Below are positions 27,362-38,069 of a stretch of 54,708 nucleotides of DNA, one piece after another. Each line of letters begins with the position of its first letter. The stretch's first letter is position 1. The notes below the pieces were generated by a model. It had not been told where the DNA came from and made no database searches. It saw nothing but the letters and a program-made list of their open reading frames with translations. This DNA is from Gammaproteobacteria bacterium. GTDB lineage: Bacteria > Pseudomonadota > Gammaproteobacteria > JAADHS01. Both the position numbers and the translations under genes were made by a program. Location of the stretch: positions 1 to 54,708 of the forward strand of contig JAADHS010000069.1 of the NCBI GenBank assembly GCA_013151745.1, read 5' to 3'.

Positions 27362-28576
27362 TTAAATCGCAACGTCGCCCAGGCTCCATAGTGGCAGGAA
27401 GATGCCCCAGGCCAAAACTAGGACGATGCCGCCGATAATGACGGTGAGAATGGGTTCAATTGCCGAACTGAGTTTATCAATATCATCTGCGACTTCAGCC
27501 TCGTAAAAGGTGGCCACTTCGGCCATCAGAGCATCAATATTACCGGTTTCTTCACCCACCGCCATCATCTGCAATACCAATGGGTCAAACATGCCGGTCG
27601 TTGTTGCCGTGCGGGTGATGGACTCACCGCGTTCTATCCCCGTTTGCATGCCGAGAATGCGCTCCTCCATGTAACAATTATCCAATATTTTGGCGACGAT
27701 TTGGAGCGCTGAAATCAGCGGTACACTGGCATGGGTGGCCATGGCAAACAAGCGAGTAAAGCGGGCGAGGGTGGCACGATAAATGATATTACCAACAAGT
27801 GGTATTTTCAGTTTGTATTTATCCCAATGATAACGCCCGTTATCGCTGTTGATGTAGCGACGGACACCAAAAAATGTAATGACAGAGCCGACGAATAGTT
27901 CCTTCCAGAAGGTCACCGTGAATTCTGAGGTGCCTAGTAAAATACGTGTAGCCAAGGGCAACTCGGCACCATATTTACTGAACACGCTCGCAAAAGTGGG
28001 TAATACAAACAGATTGATAATAACAATGGCGATAATGATCGCCGTTATTACAAAACCGGGGTAGCGCAAGGCGGATTTTATTTGCTTACGGGTTTGCCGG
28101 TCGCGTTCCAGGTAATAGGCCAATTGGGTGAAAATGTCTTCAAGTTGACCGGTGGTTTCACCGATGCGTATCATTGAAACATAAAATGGATTAAATATAA
28201 TCGGATGTTCGCTTAACGAAGTGGCCAAATCCCGACCGCTTTCAAGACTGTTGGTGACCGCCTGTAGGGTCTTGACTAGGGTTTTGTTTTTGCTTGATTG
28301 TGTCAAACCATGCAGTGCACTTAACATTGGCACGCCAGCTTTAATGAGGCTATGCATTTGTCGTGAAAACTGGATCAAATCAGTATCGTTTACCTTTTCA
28401 GGAAAAAGTGCATCCAGTTTTCTTTCATTACTGCTGACTTTGATCGGGGTGATGTCAACCGGCGTTAGCCCCCCTTCGATTAACTGGGTGGCGACCGCAT
28501 CACTACTGACGGCTTCCATGTTGCCCGTAATGGCATCACCACGGTGGCCGCGTGCTTTGTATTGATAGAGAGGCAT
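27362..28576 (-). CDS. mshG: MSHA pilus inner-membrane platform protein MshG (PilC/GspF family)
   Basis: 404 residues. Seen: MPLYQYKARGHRGDAITG at the start, two GspF domains (about 70-190 and 270-395), three membrane segments (near 168-190, 215-235 and 375-395), and the signatures MIRIGETTGQLEDIF and MMAVGEETGNIDALM. It forms the inner-membrane base on which the ATPase MshE assembles the pilus. It follows mshE by 10 bases, so the two are co-transcribed. Complete and normal in length. Confidence 0.95.
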   Translation of the reverse strand: MPLYQYKARGHRGDAITGNMEAVSSDAVATQLIEGGLTPVDITPIKVSSNERKLDALFPEKVNDTDLIQFSRQMHSLIKAGVPMLSALHGLTQSSKNKTLVKTLQAVTNSLESGRDLATSLSEHPIIFNPFYVSMIRIGETTGQLEDIFTQLAYYLERDRQTRKQIKSALRYPGFVITAIIIAIVIINLFVLPTFASVFSKYGAELPLATRILLGTSEFTVTFWKELFVGSVITFFGVRRYINSDNGRYHWDKYKLKIPLVGNIIYRATLARFTRLFAMATHASVPLISALQIVAKILDNCYMEERILGMQTGIERGESITRTATTTGMFDPLVLQMMAVGEETGNIDALMAEVATFYEAEVADDIDKLSSAIEPILTVIIGGIVLVLAWGIFLPLWSLGDVAI

Positions 28577-28585
28577 CGATTGATG

Positions 28586-30283
28586 CTACGTTTGCCAGCC
28601 ACTGATGCGCATCACTTCGCTGAGCGAGGTTTTTTTATGTGCAGCTAGGGTTAACGCGTTATTCAGTAGTGGTACAAACTGTTGTTGTTCTTTTGCCCCT
28701 TGTTTGAAGGCCGCATAGTCTTGTTGGCGCAAGGCATCAGCCAGTTCGTTGGTAATTTCTAACATTTCGTATACCGCCGTGCGACCGCGGTAACCGCTGT
28801 GGTTGCACGCAGGGCAACCGGCACCGTGATAAAAATGCAATGTTGTAGCACGTTCTTTTTCGACTACCGCATTGACCCAGGCTTGTTCACCCGGGTCTGG
28901 CTTTTTCAGGGTGATGCATTTTTCACAAATGAGACGGAGTAATCGTTGCGCGATAATGGCTTGTACCGCCGAGGCGACTAAAAATCCTTCTATACCCATA
29001 TCGATGAGTCGTACGGCAGTACTGATCGCATCATTGGTATGTAGCGTCGATAAAACCAGATGCCCGGTAATCGCTGCGCGCAGGGAAATCTCTGCCGTTT
29101 CTCTATCTCGTATTTCACCTACTAGAATAATATCTGGATCCTGCCTCAGTGTTGTTCGCAAGACCCGCGCAAAATCCAGGCCAATTTTCGAATTGACCTG
29201 AACCTGATTGATCCGCGGTAAGCGAAATTCCACAGGGTCTTCAACCGTGATTATTTTTTTCTCAGGGCAGTTCAGTGTATTGAGTGCAGCGTAGAGCGTG
29301 GTGGTTTTGCCACTGCCGGTAGGACCTGTAACCAGGATCAATCCGTGTGGCCGATGGATTGCCTTTTCCAGGCGGACTCGCAATTCTGGAGGCAGGCCTA
29401 TATTTTCCAGGTTGAGGATGTCACCGGATTGATCTAATAAACGCATGACCACAGCTTCACCATACTGGGTCGGCAGCGTCGAAAAACGGACATCCACTTC
29501 ACGTTGTTTGAGTTTAATGTTGAAACGACCATCTTGGGGTAAGCGACGCTCGGCAATATCCAGACCGGCCATCAATTTCAAACGAGAGACCAGTGCCGGC
29601 ACAATAGCTTTTTCATCCATCACCTGCTCATGTAATACACCGTCTATGCGGCGACGAATACGTAATACCGAGGCATCGGGCTCGATGTGAATATCTGATG
29701 CTCCTACGGTCATCGCATCTTCAAACATTTTTTCAATAAGGCGAACAACAGGCGCATCAGAAGAACTGACCGACTGATCGAGCAAACCCAGATCAAACAC
29801 AGTGTCTCCCAGGTCTTCATCTACGGCGGTGGCGAGACTTTGAATTTCACTGTCATTTTGGTAAACCCGGTCGATGGCATTGGCTAATTCACTTTCCTTA
29901 ACGACGGCCACGTCAACAGAGTCTTTTATGATTTTGACAAGATCATCGTAGTCAAAAATATTGGTAGGGTCGGCCATTCCTATCAGCACGCTTTGCCCGG
30001 TTTTTTTCAGGGCGATGGCTCGGTAACGACGTGCTGCTGTTTCCGGTATTAGTTTTACAACATCGGCTTGAAATTGAAATTGATCGAGATCAATATAAGG
30101 AATATCAAGTTGACGAGATAACAGTTTGAGCACATCGTCTTCTTTAACATAACCGTTTTCGATCAGGGTTCGGCCTAATTTACGACCCGACTGTTTTTGT
30201 TCTTCAAGGGCGGCGGCAAGCTGTTTTTCGGAAATCAGTTTATGTTTAACCAGCAAGTCACCCAGGCGAAGACGTTTAGCCAT
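28586..30283 (-). CDS. mshE: MSHA pilus assembly ATPase MshE (GspE/PilB family)
   Basis: 565 residues. Seen: an N-terminal MshEN domain of the c-di-GMP-binding kind with its repeated pattern (LRLGDLLVKHKLISEKQL and RKLGRTLIENGYVKED), a linker, then the secretion ATPase core: Walker A LVTGPTGSGKTTTLY near 320, VEDPVEFRLP, the His box STLHTNDA, and a zinc-binding tetracysteine (CEKC and CPAC) near 460-500. It powers pilus extension from the cytoplasmic face. The MshEN domain makes it a likely target of the GGDEF-EAL proteins in this window. mshL ends 3 bases before it starts. Confidence 0.95.
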   Translation of the reverse strand: MAKRLRLGDLLVKHKLISEKQLAAALEEQKQSGRKLGRTLIENGYVKEDDVLKLLSRQLDIPYIDLDQFQFQADVVKLIPETAARRYRAIALKKTGQSVLIGMADPTNIFDYDDLVKIIKDSVDVAVVKESELANAIDRVYQNDSEIQSLATAVDEDLGDTVFDLGLLDQSVSSSDAPVVRLIEKMFEDAMTVGASDIHIEPDASVLRIRRRIDGVLHEQVMDEKAIVPALVSRLKLMAGLDIAERRLPQDGRFNIKLKQREVDVRFSTLPTQYGEAVVMRLLDQSGDILNLENIGLPPELRVRLEKAIHRPHGLILVTGPTGSGKTTTLYAALNTLNCPEKKIITVEDPVEFRLPRINQVQVNSKIGLDFARVLRTTLRQDPDIILVGEIRDRETAEISLRAAITGHLVLSTLHTNDAISTAVRLIDMGIEGFLVASAVQAIIAQRLLRLICEKCITLKKPDPGEQAWVNAVVEKERATTLHFYHGAGCPACNHSGYRGRTAVYEMLEITNELADALRQQDYAAFKQGAKEQQQFVPLLNNALTLAAHKKTSLSEVMRISGWQT

Positions 30284-30286
30284 GAC

Positions 30287-32074
30287 TCATGTCTCCGGTA
30301 TAACATGAGGTTGGGTTGGTGCCGATTGACTGATCTGATCAAAACGCTGACGGGTGCGATTGAGATCTTGTTGCCAGGTTGAATTTTCATCGACGACCCA
30401 GGGGCGTAGCAAAATGACCAGCTCACTTTTTCGCGTCACTTTTTTGGTATGCTGAAAAAGGGGGCCAATCAGTGGAATATTACCTAACACTGGGACGGAG
30501 GAAACTTGATCGCGAGTCCGGTTTTGCATGAGTCCACCAATCACGATGACTTGGCCACTGCGAGCACGCACAATGCTGTCCGATTCACGAATCGTGCTGA
30601 CCGCAAGGGGGACGTTCAATTGCCCTGCGCTGGTCAGACTGATTTGTTTAAAACGTTCACTGACCTCGCTGACTGAAGGGTGGATATGTAAGGTGATAAT
30701 GCCATCTTCACTGATTTGGGGAATCACATCAAGTGCCACACCTGAAAAAAAAGGGGTAAATTCAACATCAATGGACTGGTTGCTATTGACCGTTGAGCCG
30801 GATAAATTGCTTTGACTTTTGACGTTGGTTACAAAAAACTCATCGGTACCGACTTTGATCACCGCTTTTTGATTATTAACGGTGGAAACGCGAGGGCTGG
30901 ATAAAACATTCACATCGCCCTGAGTTTCCAAAAATTCCAGAAAACTGCTGAAATCACCAAAATTAAGACCCAGCGCGAACATCCCACCAAAAGCTGATGC
31001 AACATCGGAACGAATGGTGCCCAAATCAGTGGGATCAAGGGCATTACTTTGCCCCTGTATATTGCTGAAACCCGTTTCGAAAATCGTGTTGCCACCAAAT
31101 TGACCCGCGACAATGGAATTGGATCCCTGATTGGCAATGCCAGACCAGTTAATGCCGGTTTGAAAGCCATCGCTTAATTCGACTTCGAGAATTTTAGCTT
31201 CCAATATGACTTGGCGTTGAATGATATTTTGTGTTTTTTCTAAATAGATGGCTACTGAGCGCAACTCTGCTGGCATCGCGCGGATAACCACCATGCCCGA
31301 TTGAGCATTAATAACCACTTGACGGCCTTCATTACTGCCAATGAGCGCTTCTAATGCAAGCGCAAGTTCGCTCCAGAAATCAGATACGGAGGACGTATCG
31401 ACTTGACTGCCCGAGATACTGCCTCTACCGTTTGAGTTTGTCGGTCTGTTGCCATTACCGTTATTGTTAAAATTAGGTGAATTCAAATTATTAGAGGGAT
31501 TAGAAGAACCAGAAGGCCGGTTGTTTCTAATCTGACCGGAGCTGATTTGTATTTGTGACCGGCCCTTACGAATAACGTTAAGGTAATCTATTTTAAAAAT
31601 CTGTGATCGTAACTGGGCGGGCATGACTTCAAAACCATTGTTAATGCGTTTATAGTCGTAATTATAAACATTGCGCACGGTTTCCATGACGTCATCTATG
31701 GTCACGTTTTTCAGTGTTAAACTGATGCTGCCCTCTACTGTGGGATGGGTGATCATGTTGTAGGGAGTATCTTTCACCAGACTCATAAAAAAAACCTGAG
31801 CAGGAATGTTACTGACATCAATGTCAAAACGGTGTTCGGGTGGACTCAAGTCAGCGGGATTGAGCTTTGTTTTTTTTGGAGCCGTCGCAATGTTGGAGGA
31901 GGGCGATGTTTGTTGTGCAGCGATGACGGTATTTTGCTCTATACTTTCTGCCAGGCTGTCTTTAATTTCAAGCGCGACACTGCTGCCTCGCGGCGGAACC
32001 GTTTGACAGGCGCCAACCATCAGCATGCTGATTATTATACAAAATCGTCGATAGAATAGTGAGTTTATCATCAT
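30287..32074 (-). CDS. mshL: MSHA pilus outer-membrane secretin MshL
   Basis: 595 residues. Seen: a lipoprotein signal (LMVGAC, cysteine near 22), an N0/STN-like domain (DIDVSNIPAQVFFMSLV), an S/N-rich linker near 180-225, and the secretin core, ending in GGLMQNRTRDQVSSVPVLGN and IPLIGPLFQH, the secretin signature. It forms the outer-membrane ring through which the pilus passes. Downstream of mshK by 7 bases and upstream of mshE by 3, so in one operon. The low-complexity linker is the only unusual point. Confidence 0.94.
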   Translation of the reverse strand: MMINSLFYRRFCIIISMLMVGACQTVPPRGSSVALEIKDSLAESIEQNTVIAAQQTSPSSNIATAPKKTKLNPADLSPPEHRFDIDVSNIPAQVFFMSLVKDTPYNMITHPTVEGSISLTLKNVTIDDVMETVRNVYNYDYKRINNGFEVMPAQLRSQIFKIDYLNVIRKGRSQIQISSGQIRNNRPSGSSNPSNNLNSPNFNNNGNGNRPTNSNGRGSISGSQVDTSSVSDFWSELALALEALIGSNEGRQVVINAQSGMVVIRAMPAELRSVAIYLEKTQNIIQRQVILEAKILEVELSDGFQTGINWSGIANQGSNSIVAGQFGGNTIFETGFSNIQGQSNALDPTDLGTIRSDVASAFGGMFALGLNFGDFSSFLEFLETQGDVNVLSSPRVSTVNNQKAVIKVGTDEFFVTNVKSQSNLSGSTVNSNQSIDVEFTPFFSGVALDVIPQISEDGIITLHIHPSVSEVSERFKQISLTSAGQLNVPLAVSTIRESDSIVRARSGQVIVIGGLMQNRTRDQVSSVPVLGNIPLIGPLFQHTKKVTRKSELVILLRPWVVDENSTWQQDLNRTRQRFDQISQSAPTQPHVIPET

Positions 32075-32081
32075 ATCAAGC

Positions 32082-32471
32082 TTACTCTTCAGCGGTTTTG
32101 GAAATTTGAGGTGAGTGCTGCCAAATGACGGTTTTGACCTCTTTTGGAGCTAGAGACAGTGTTATATTTTTACCTTTTACTCGCAACTGAACTTGTCCCT
32201 GTTGAATATCAACGACCGTGGCACCATTGATGTCATCACCCGGTATGACGACATAATCATTGATGACAGCGGTGCGCCGTTGTGAGGAAACCAGGGTTGA
32301 GCGGAGTACCCATGCTGAGGTTTTGTTTTGTTGCACCGGAGCTATTGTGGCAGTGGCTTTGTTGCTGTTGCCAATAGGAGGGCGTGTTGGGTCCTCCAGT
32401 TCGGCCTGAGCGGGTGCAATAGCACTGGTGTTTATCGCTAACATACAGATAATGAATAAGGTTTTATACAC
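32082..32471 (-). CDS. mshK: MSHA biogenesis protein MshK (PilP-like)
   Basis: About 129 residues from a GTG at 32471. Seen: signal peptide (VYKTLFIICMLAINTSA, ending APAQA), LEDPTRPP typical of MshK, and a small beta domain (LVSSQRRTAVINDYVVIPGD, GATVVDIQQG, VQLRVKGKNITLSL). In the periplasm it would connect the inner-membrane MshIJ to the MshL secretin. The GTG is preferred to the ATG at 32486 because AGAGGTGG precedes it and it overlaps the mshJ stop (GTGTATAA). In the operon between mshJ and mshL. Confidence 0.85.
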   Translation of the reverse strand: MYKTLFIICMLAINTSAIAPAQAELEDPTRPPIGNSNKATATIAPVQQNKTSAWVLRSTLVSSQRRTAVINDYVVIPGDDINGATVVDIQQGQVQLRVKGKNITLSLAPKEVKTVIWQHSPQISKTAEE

Positions 32472-33162
32472 CGATCCACCTCTCATCTAAACTTAATGTG
32501 TGTATGGTAATAGTCACTCTGGCCTGTGGAAATTCCAGGACTTGATAATTCACCGTATCCCAATAAAAACGCCAAGGCATGTCTTCGAGAGCTTGTAGAT
32601 AATGCAATGTACTAAAAAAGTCACCTTCAAAAATAATTTGTACGCCATGTTTGTAAATGTTGTAGGTTTTTTCTGGCGCGACTTCATTTTTAATTTCTTT
32701 TTCAATCGCAACTGTATTGTCAGGAAATAAAGGATGGGTACCCAGGCTGCGGAGTTGTGTTAAGACCAGGCTACTTTGTGTTTCCAACAGGTCTCGTAGT
32801 ACCGAAACCATTTTTTGGGGTGCAATAAATTCCCCGGTCAAGCTGTTTTGTTGCTGTCTGAGCTGTTTTAGAATACGCTCTATTTCATCAATACGTTGTT
32901 TTTTTTGTATTAATTGATGGTGCGCTGGCTGAGTGTCTGCCGCAGTCAATTGTGTTGCAATGCCCTCTATTTTTTGATTGAGATTTTGCATGTCAGTGAG
33001 TACCTGTTCTTGCTTCATGACTTCAGGTGTCATTAACCAGGTATCCCAGCTTATAAAGAGTATAGTGAGAATTGTGATGGAGGCCAAAGCACGCTCACGT
33101 AATGAATAGGATTCAAAGTATTCGCTTCCCTTCTGCAAAGCCTGGCTTATTTTTTCTTTCAT
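32464..33162 (-). CDS. mshJ: MSHA biogenesis protein MshJ (PilO-like)
   Basis: 232 residues. Seen: a short cytosolic start, one membrane segment at about 27-45 (LASITILTILFISWDTWL), a long coiled coil (KIEGIATQLTAADTQ, IEERILKQLRQQQ-like), then a ferredoxin-like periplasmic domain with VQIIFEGDFFSTLHYLQAL and EDMPWRFYWDTV, the motif common to MshJ. It pairs with the PilN-like protein upstream in the inner-membrane alignment complex. Overlaps both neighbours by a few bases, as expected in a tight operon. Confidence 0.88.
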   Translation of the reverse strand: MKEKISQALQKGSEYFESYSLRERALASITILTILFISWDTWLMTPEVMKQEQVLTDMQNLNQKIEGIATQLTAADTQPAHHQLIQKKQRIDEIERILKQLRQQQNSLTGEFIAPQKMVSVLRDLLETQSSLVLTQLRSLGTHPLFPDNTVAIEKEIKNEVAPEKTYNIYKHGVQIIFEGDFFSTLHYLQALEDMPWRFYWDTVNYQVLEFPQARVTITIHTLSLDERWIGV

Positions 33163-33779
33163 TGTTTCGCCTCTTCAGGCGCGTCTGTACCGGTGTATAC
33201 GGTAAAATGGATATACTTTTCATTCGACTTTTGACGTTCAATTTGTAACAAACCAAAATGGGTGCCAGAGAGCGTAGCCTCAGCCGATAGCTGTTCTAAA
33301 AACAGGGGGACTAACGCGGGTTTGAGGGCGCCGCCTCTAATGATCAGGTTTTGGCCGCCTGCTTGAACCGAAAAGCCGGTTAGCCAGACCCCTTTAGGTA
33401 ATTGACGAGAAAAACTCTCCAGATAACCAGAAACGCCTCGGCTATAACTGTTTCGCGCCTGGGTCAATTGTGTCACCGTTTTACGTTCGGTCAGCAATTG
33501 TTGCTCAAGCTGCGCTAATTTTTTCTGAAGTGAAACCTTGGGTTTACCATCAAGCGGTTTAATGCCGATAGCGCTCAGTTGGGTGATTTGTCTTTCGGAT
33601 TGCTTTTGTAATGAGATAAAATCGGATTGTAAATATTGAGTTTGCTGCCAGCCCCAGCCATACAAACCCAATAACAACAATATAACTGCGCCACAAGCCT
33701 GTAATAAAGCATGGAACGAAAGCAATTTTCGTTCCTTACGAAATATAGGCTGAAACAAATTAATTTGTTGTTTTATCAC
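33159..33779 (-). CDS. mshI: MSHA biogenesis protein MshI, PilN-like part
   Basis: About 206 residues from a GTG at 33779; this gives the usual KQQINLFQPIFRKE opening and has GGAAG 10 bases before it. Longer readings start at a TTG (33815). Seen: one membrane segment (about 25-45, ACGAVILLLLGLYGWGW), a coiled coil, and a PilN domain (LPKGVWLTGFSVQAGGQN, LIIRGGALKPALVPLFLEQL). In many MSHA loci MshI also has, or is accompanied by, a PilM-like ATP-binding partner; none is seen here. It heads the mshI-J-K-L-E-G operon. The rest of 33780-34307 holds a repeat, described separately, and no gene. Confidence 0.85.
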   Translation of the reverse strand: MIKQQINLFQPIFRKERKLLSFHALLQACGAVILLLLGLYGWGWQQTQYLQSDFISLQKQSERQITQLSAIGIKPLDGKPKVSLQKKLAQLEQQLLTERKTVTQLTQARNSYSRGVSGYLESFSRQLPKGVWLTGFSVQAGGQNLIIRGGALKPALVPLFLEQLSAEATLSGTHFGLLQIERQKSNEKYIHFTVYTGTDAPEEAKQ

Positions 33780-33982
33780 GGTGTTAATACTTCCGTATAT
33801 CCCTTTACGAAACAAATCTGGATTGAGGCGAAATGCTTATATTCGCGCTACTACTTTTCGATATCGACCATGAGAGGCTTAAACTTGAATGCTAATAGGG
33901 AGATGATGTTGATCGCTGATGTGTCAATATTTTACCGGGCATCCGGTTACGAAATTTTTTGTATTCCTTCATAATGCCGCGG

Positions 33983-34168
33983 GTATATACCTATAGCGTT
34001 ATGGATTTAGTCCTTTCACGCGTATCTGCACCTCATTTTTGGCTTTTCTTTAATCAAAAAAACTCGACTTAGCCCACTAGGCCTGCGTTTTATTCCAATT
34101 AGAAAAACCGAATCTAAAGTACATTTGCACGCGTTAACACCTAAATTCATAACGCCACGGGTATATAT
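33983..34168. repeat. Dispersed inverted-repeat element, copy 1
   Basis: Left arm GGTATATACCTATAGCGTTA followed by TGGATTTAG, mirrored by the right arm CTAAATTCATAACGCCACGG then GTATATA. The arms match the family seen at 38449-38611 (TATACCCGTAGCG..GATTTAGGTGT), though the centre differs. Just left of it, TTCATAATGCCGCGGGTATA looks like the right end of another copy, so two units may abut. It lies between the mshI operon and the end of metH. Confidence 0.6.
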
Positions 34169-34307
34169 GAACTGAAAATGACGATTGAACAAACACAGAT
34201 GAAATACCAAATAGGGAAGTGATGACGCCCTTATTTCTTAGGAGACACTCCAAAAATTGAATAAACCCAAGAGCTGTTATGCGGGAGCGGAGACCCTTGT
34301 CTTTTTG

Positions 34308-37300
34308 TTAATTTGGCGTGTATCCTAAGTTAGGTGCCAGCCAGTATTCCGTATCTTTGAGGCTTATGCCTTTACGTTTTGCGTAGTCTATGACCTGGTC
34401 TTTGTTAATCTTGCCAACAGCAAAGTAATTTGATTCTGGATGGCTGTAATACAATCCGCTTACCGCTGCGGTGGGTACCATGGCTTTGCTTTCGGTTAAA
34501 CAGATGCCGGTATTTTGTTCGACCTGTAACAAATCCCAGATCAGGTCTTTTTCGGTATGGTCAGGGCAGGCGGGATAGCCAGCGGCGGGTCGTATACCTT
34601 GGTATTCCTCTTTGGTTAATTGATTTTTACTTAAGTTTTCATTGGCCTGGTGCCCCCAGAACTCTTTGCGTACCCGTTCATGTAAACGCTCAGCAAAAGC
34701 CTCGGCTAAACGGTCGGCCAGCGCCTTGAGCATGATGGCACTGTAATCATCATGATTTTTTTCATATTCAGTCACCCGTTCATCAATGCCTATTCCTGTA
34801 GTGAGAGCAAAAGCACCGATGTAGTCATTGATACCGCTTTCTTTGGGCGCGATAAAGTCACTCAAGCAACGATTGGGCTTTCCTGAGGCTTTTTCTTGTT
34901 GCTGACGCAGGTTGTGGAAGTTTAATCGTGACTCGCTACGTGATTCATCTTTGAATACGGTAATATCATCGCCCACACTATTGGCAGGAAACAACCCGAT
35001 CACCGCTTTTGCGCCCAGCCATTGTTCTTCGATAATTTGTTTTAACATGGTTTGTGCATCGGCAAAGAGTTTTGTCGCCTCTTCTCCTTTTTCAGCATCC
35101 TGTAAGATTTTAGGGTAAGATCCTTTAAGTTCCCAACTGTGGAAAAAGGGCGTCCAGTCAATGTAATCTACTAGTTCAGCCAGTGGGTAATCATCAAAGA
35201 CCTTTGTGCCCAGAAAGCTGGGCGTTGTGGATTGATAGCCTTGCCAATCCAGCGTTGTCTTGTTGGCTTGAGCTGCGGCTAAACTGAGCCATTTATGTGC
35301 CGCTTGTCGGCTGGCGTGACGTGCTCGAACTTCTTTATAGTCTTTATTGAGATCAGCAATAAAATTGCTACGTAACTGGTCTGAAATCAAACTTTGCGCG
35401 ACGCCAACAGCGCGTGAAGCATCTTTTACCCAGACAACGGGGTGATCATATCCGGGTGCGATTTTTACGGCAGTATGAGCTTTTGAGGTGGTAGCACCAC
35501 CTAGCATTACCGGGGTGTTGAGTTTTAAACGTTGCATTTCTTTAGCAATGTGAATCATTTCTTCTAGCGAAGGGGTAATCAAACCCGATAAGCCAATGAT
35601 ATCAACGTTGTGTTTTTTTGCTTCGTCCAGGATGGTTGAGGTTGGTACCATGACACCGATGTCGATTACTTCAAAATTGTTACATTGCAAGACAACACCA
35701 ACTATGTTCTTGCCAATGTCATGCACGTCGCCTTTCACCGTTGCCATTAAAATTTTACCGTTGCTTCTTGATTCTCCTGCCGATTTTTCAGCTTCTATAA
35801 AGGGGAGTAGATGTGCGACTGCTTTTTTCATGACACGCGCGGATTTGACAACCTGAGGTAAAAACATTTTGCCATCACCAAAAAGATCGCCTACCGTATT
35901 CATGCCATCCATCAGCGGACCTTCAATCACTTGAATAGGGCGGTCAAAAGCGAGGCGTGCTTCTTCGGTATCTTCTACAATAAAACCATCTACGCCTTTT
36001 ACCATGGCGTGAGCGATCCGTTTGGCGACCGGCCAACTGCGCCATTCCAGGTCTTCTTTTTTTGCTTGAACTCCATCGCCTCTGTATTTATCGGCAATCT
36101 CAAGCAGACGATCCGTCGCATCATTGCGTCGATTAAGAACGACATCTTCAACACGTTCACGTAGTTCTTCAGACAAGTCATCGTAAACGGCAAGTTGTGC
36201 GGCATTAACGATGCCCATGTCCATGCCGGCTTTGATGCAGTGATACAAAAATACGGCATGGATGGCTTCACGAACCGGGTTATTCCCGCGGAATGAAAAC
36301 GAGACATTGGAGACCCCCCCACTGACCATGGCATGGGGAAGGTTTTGTTTGATCCAGCGGGTCGCTTCTATGAAATCGACAGCGTAATTGTTGTGTTCAT
36401 CAATGCCGGTTGCGACCGCAAAAATATTAGGGTCAAAGATAATATCTTCCGGAGGGAAGGCCACTTCGTTAACTAATATAGTGTAAGAATTTTTACATAT
36501 TTCGATTTTTCGTTCCAGAGTGTCTGCCTGACCCTGTTCATCAAAGGCCATTACCACGGTTGCCGCGCCATATTTTTTAATGAGTTTAGCGTAGGTAATG
36601 AACTGTTCTTTGCCTTCTTTAAGTGAAATGGAATTAACGATGCCTTTACCTTGGATACACTTTAAGCCTGCTTCAATGATTTCCCATTTTGACGAATCGA
36701 CCATGATTGGCACTTTGCAAATGTCAGGTTCAGAGGCCAACAGGTTTAAATAGTGAATCATGGATGCTTTGCCATCTAGCATTGCTTCATCCATGTTAAT
36801 ATCGATAATTTGAGCACCGTTTTCGACTTGTTCTTTGCAAACCTCCAGCGCTTCGTCGAATTGTCCGGCGAGGATCAGTCGTTTAAATTTAGCGGATCCG
36901 GTAACATTCGCGCGTTCTCCCACATTAACAAATAAGGATTCTTTGTTGGTGTTGAACGGTTCCAGGCCAGAGAGTCGGCTGGCAGTTGGGTTGTTTGGAA
37001 TCTGGCGTGGCGCAGCATCTTTGACGACTTCGGCAATGGCTTTAATGAAACCAGGCGAGGTTCCGCAGCAACCCCCAACAATATTAAGCAAACCACTTTC
37101 CGCCCATTCTTTTATAAAACCGGCCATATTTTCTGGGGTATCATCATAGCCTGTCTCTGCCAATGGATTGGGTAAACCCGCATTAGGATGAGCGCTGACA
37201 TAACAGTTCGCCACACGTGAGAGTTCTTCAACGTATTGACGTAATTCTTCAGCGCCTAAGGCACAGTTTAAGCCAATTGAAATCGGGTTGGCATGAGCGA

Positions 37301-37985
37301 GTGAGTTGTAAAAAGCTTCAGTGACCTGGCCGGTCAGCGTTCGGCCCGATTGATCCGTAATCGTCCCGGATATCATAATGGGCAATTCCATTGCACGTTC
37401 TTCAAAAACGCTTTTCACCGCAAAAATCGCAGCCTTGGCATTGAGGGTGTCGAAGATGGTTTCGATTAAAATCGTGTCCGAACCCCCGTCAATCAGTCCG
37501 CGAGTGGCTTCGCTATAATCTGTTACCAATTGGTCAAAGGTGATTTTTCGTGCGGCAGGATCATTTACGTCAGGTGAAATAGAACAAGTCTGGCTGGTCG
37601 GCCCCAGCACTCCGGCAACAAATCGGGGTTGCTCAGGTGTGGCAATGGCATCACAGGCTTCTCTAGCCATTTTGGCGCCGGCAACATTAAGCTCGTAATT
37701 CAACGACGCCAGACCGTAGTCGTGCAGGGTTGCGGCATTGGCACCAAAGGTATTGCTTTCGATAATATCAGCACCGGCTTCCAGGTATTCAATATGGATT
37801 GCTTTGATGATATCAGGTTGGGTGAGCACGAGCAGGTCGTTATTACCTTTAAGATCTGAAGGCCAGTCAGCAAACCGCGTGCCTCTATACTCTTTTTCCT
37901 CCAGTTTGTATTTCTGAATCATCGTACCCATAGCGCCATCTAGAATAAGGATACGTTCTTTAAGGAGTTGTTCTAGCTGTGACAT
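34308..37985 (-). CDS. metH: Cobalamin-dependent methionine synthase
   Basis: 1225 residues, full length. It moves a methyl group from 5-methyl-tetrahydrofolate to homocysteine through B12. Seen in order: homocysteine domain with its zinc cysteines ([15 protein letters not shown]), the pterin domain ([17 protein letters not shown]), the cap and B12 domain with DVHDIGKN near 754 (the histidine that ligates cobalt) and [10 protein letters not shown], and the C-terminal reactivation domain ([27 protein letters not shown]). No B12 riboswitch was found upstream. It belongs with metF, ahcY and metK on the same strand within 10 kb. Confidence 0.98.
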   Translation of the reverse strand: MSQLEQLLKERILILDGAMGTMIQKYKLEEKEYRGTRFADWPSDLKGNNDLLVLTQPDIIKAIHIEYLEAGADIIESNTFGANAATLHDYGLASLNYELNVAGAKMAREACDAIATPEQPRFVAGVLGPTSQTCSISPDVNDPAARKITFDQLVTDYSEATRGLIDGGSDTILIETIFDTLNAKAAIFAVKSVFEERAMELPIMISGTITDQSGRTLTGQVTEAFYNSLAHANPISIGLNCALGAEELRQYVEELSRVANCYVSAHPNAGLPNPLAETGYDDTPENMAGFIKEWAESGLLNIVGGCCGTSPGFIKAIAEVVKDAAPRQIPNNPTASRLSGLEPFNTNKESLFVNVGERANVTGSAKFKRLILAGQFDEALEVCKEQVENGAQIIDINMDEAMLDGKASMIHYLNLLASEPDICKVPIMVDSSKWEIIEAGLKCIQGKGIVNSISLKEGKEQFITYAKLIKKYGAATVVMAFDEQGQADTLERKIEICKNSYTILVNEVAFPPEDIIFDPNIFAVATGIDEHNNYAVDFIEATRWIKQNLPHAMVSGGVSNVSFSFRGNNPVREAIHAVFLYHCIKAGMDMGIVNAAQLAVYDDLSEELRERVEDVVLNRRNDATDRLLEIADKYRGDGVQAKKEDLEWRSWPVAKRIAHAMVKGVDGFIVEDTEEARLAFDRPIQVIEGPLMDGMNTVGDLFGDGKMFLPQVVKSARVMKKAVAHLLPFIEAEKSAGESRSNGKILMATVKGDVHDIGKNIVGVVLQCNNFEVIDIGVMVPTSTILDEAKKHNVDIIGLSGLITPSLEEMIHIAKEMQRLKLNTPVMLGGATTSKAHTAVKIAPGYDHPVVWVKDASRAVGVAQSLISDQLRSNFIADLNKDYKEVRARHASRQAAHKWLSLAAAQANKTTLDWQGYQSTTPSFLGTKVFDDYPLAELVDYIDWTPFFHSWELKGSYPKILQDAEKGEEATKLFADAQTMLKQIIEEQWLGAKAVIGLFPANSVGDDITVFKDESRSESRLNFHNLRQQQEKASGKPNRCLSDFIAPKESGINDYIGAFALTTGIGIDERVTEYEKNHDDYSAIMLKALADRLAEAFAERLHERVRKEFWGHQANENLSKNQLTKEEYQGIRPAAGYPACPDHTEKDLIWDLLQVEQNTGICLTESKAMVPTAAVSGLYYSHPESNYFAVGKINKDQVIDYAKRKGISLKDTEYWLAPNLGYTPN

Positions 37986-38069
37986 GTTTTTTAGCCTAGT
38001 AAATGAAGCCGATTATTTTATCATTATTTGAGAAGTGCTACAAAGTGATCTTAAAGGTAGCTTCAAAAA

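Noticed and set aside
37986-38069. B12 or SAM riboswitch upstream of metH
   Set aside because: The leader is short, AT-rich, and lacks the conserved B12-box or SAM-switch elements.
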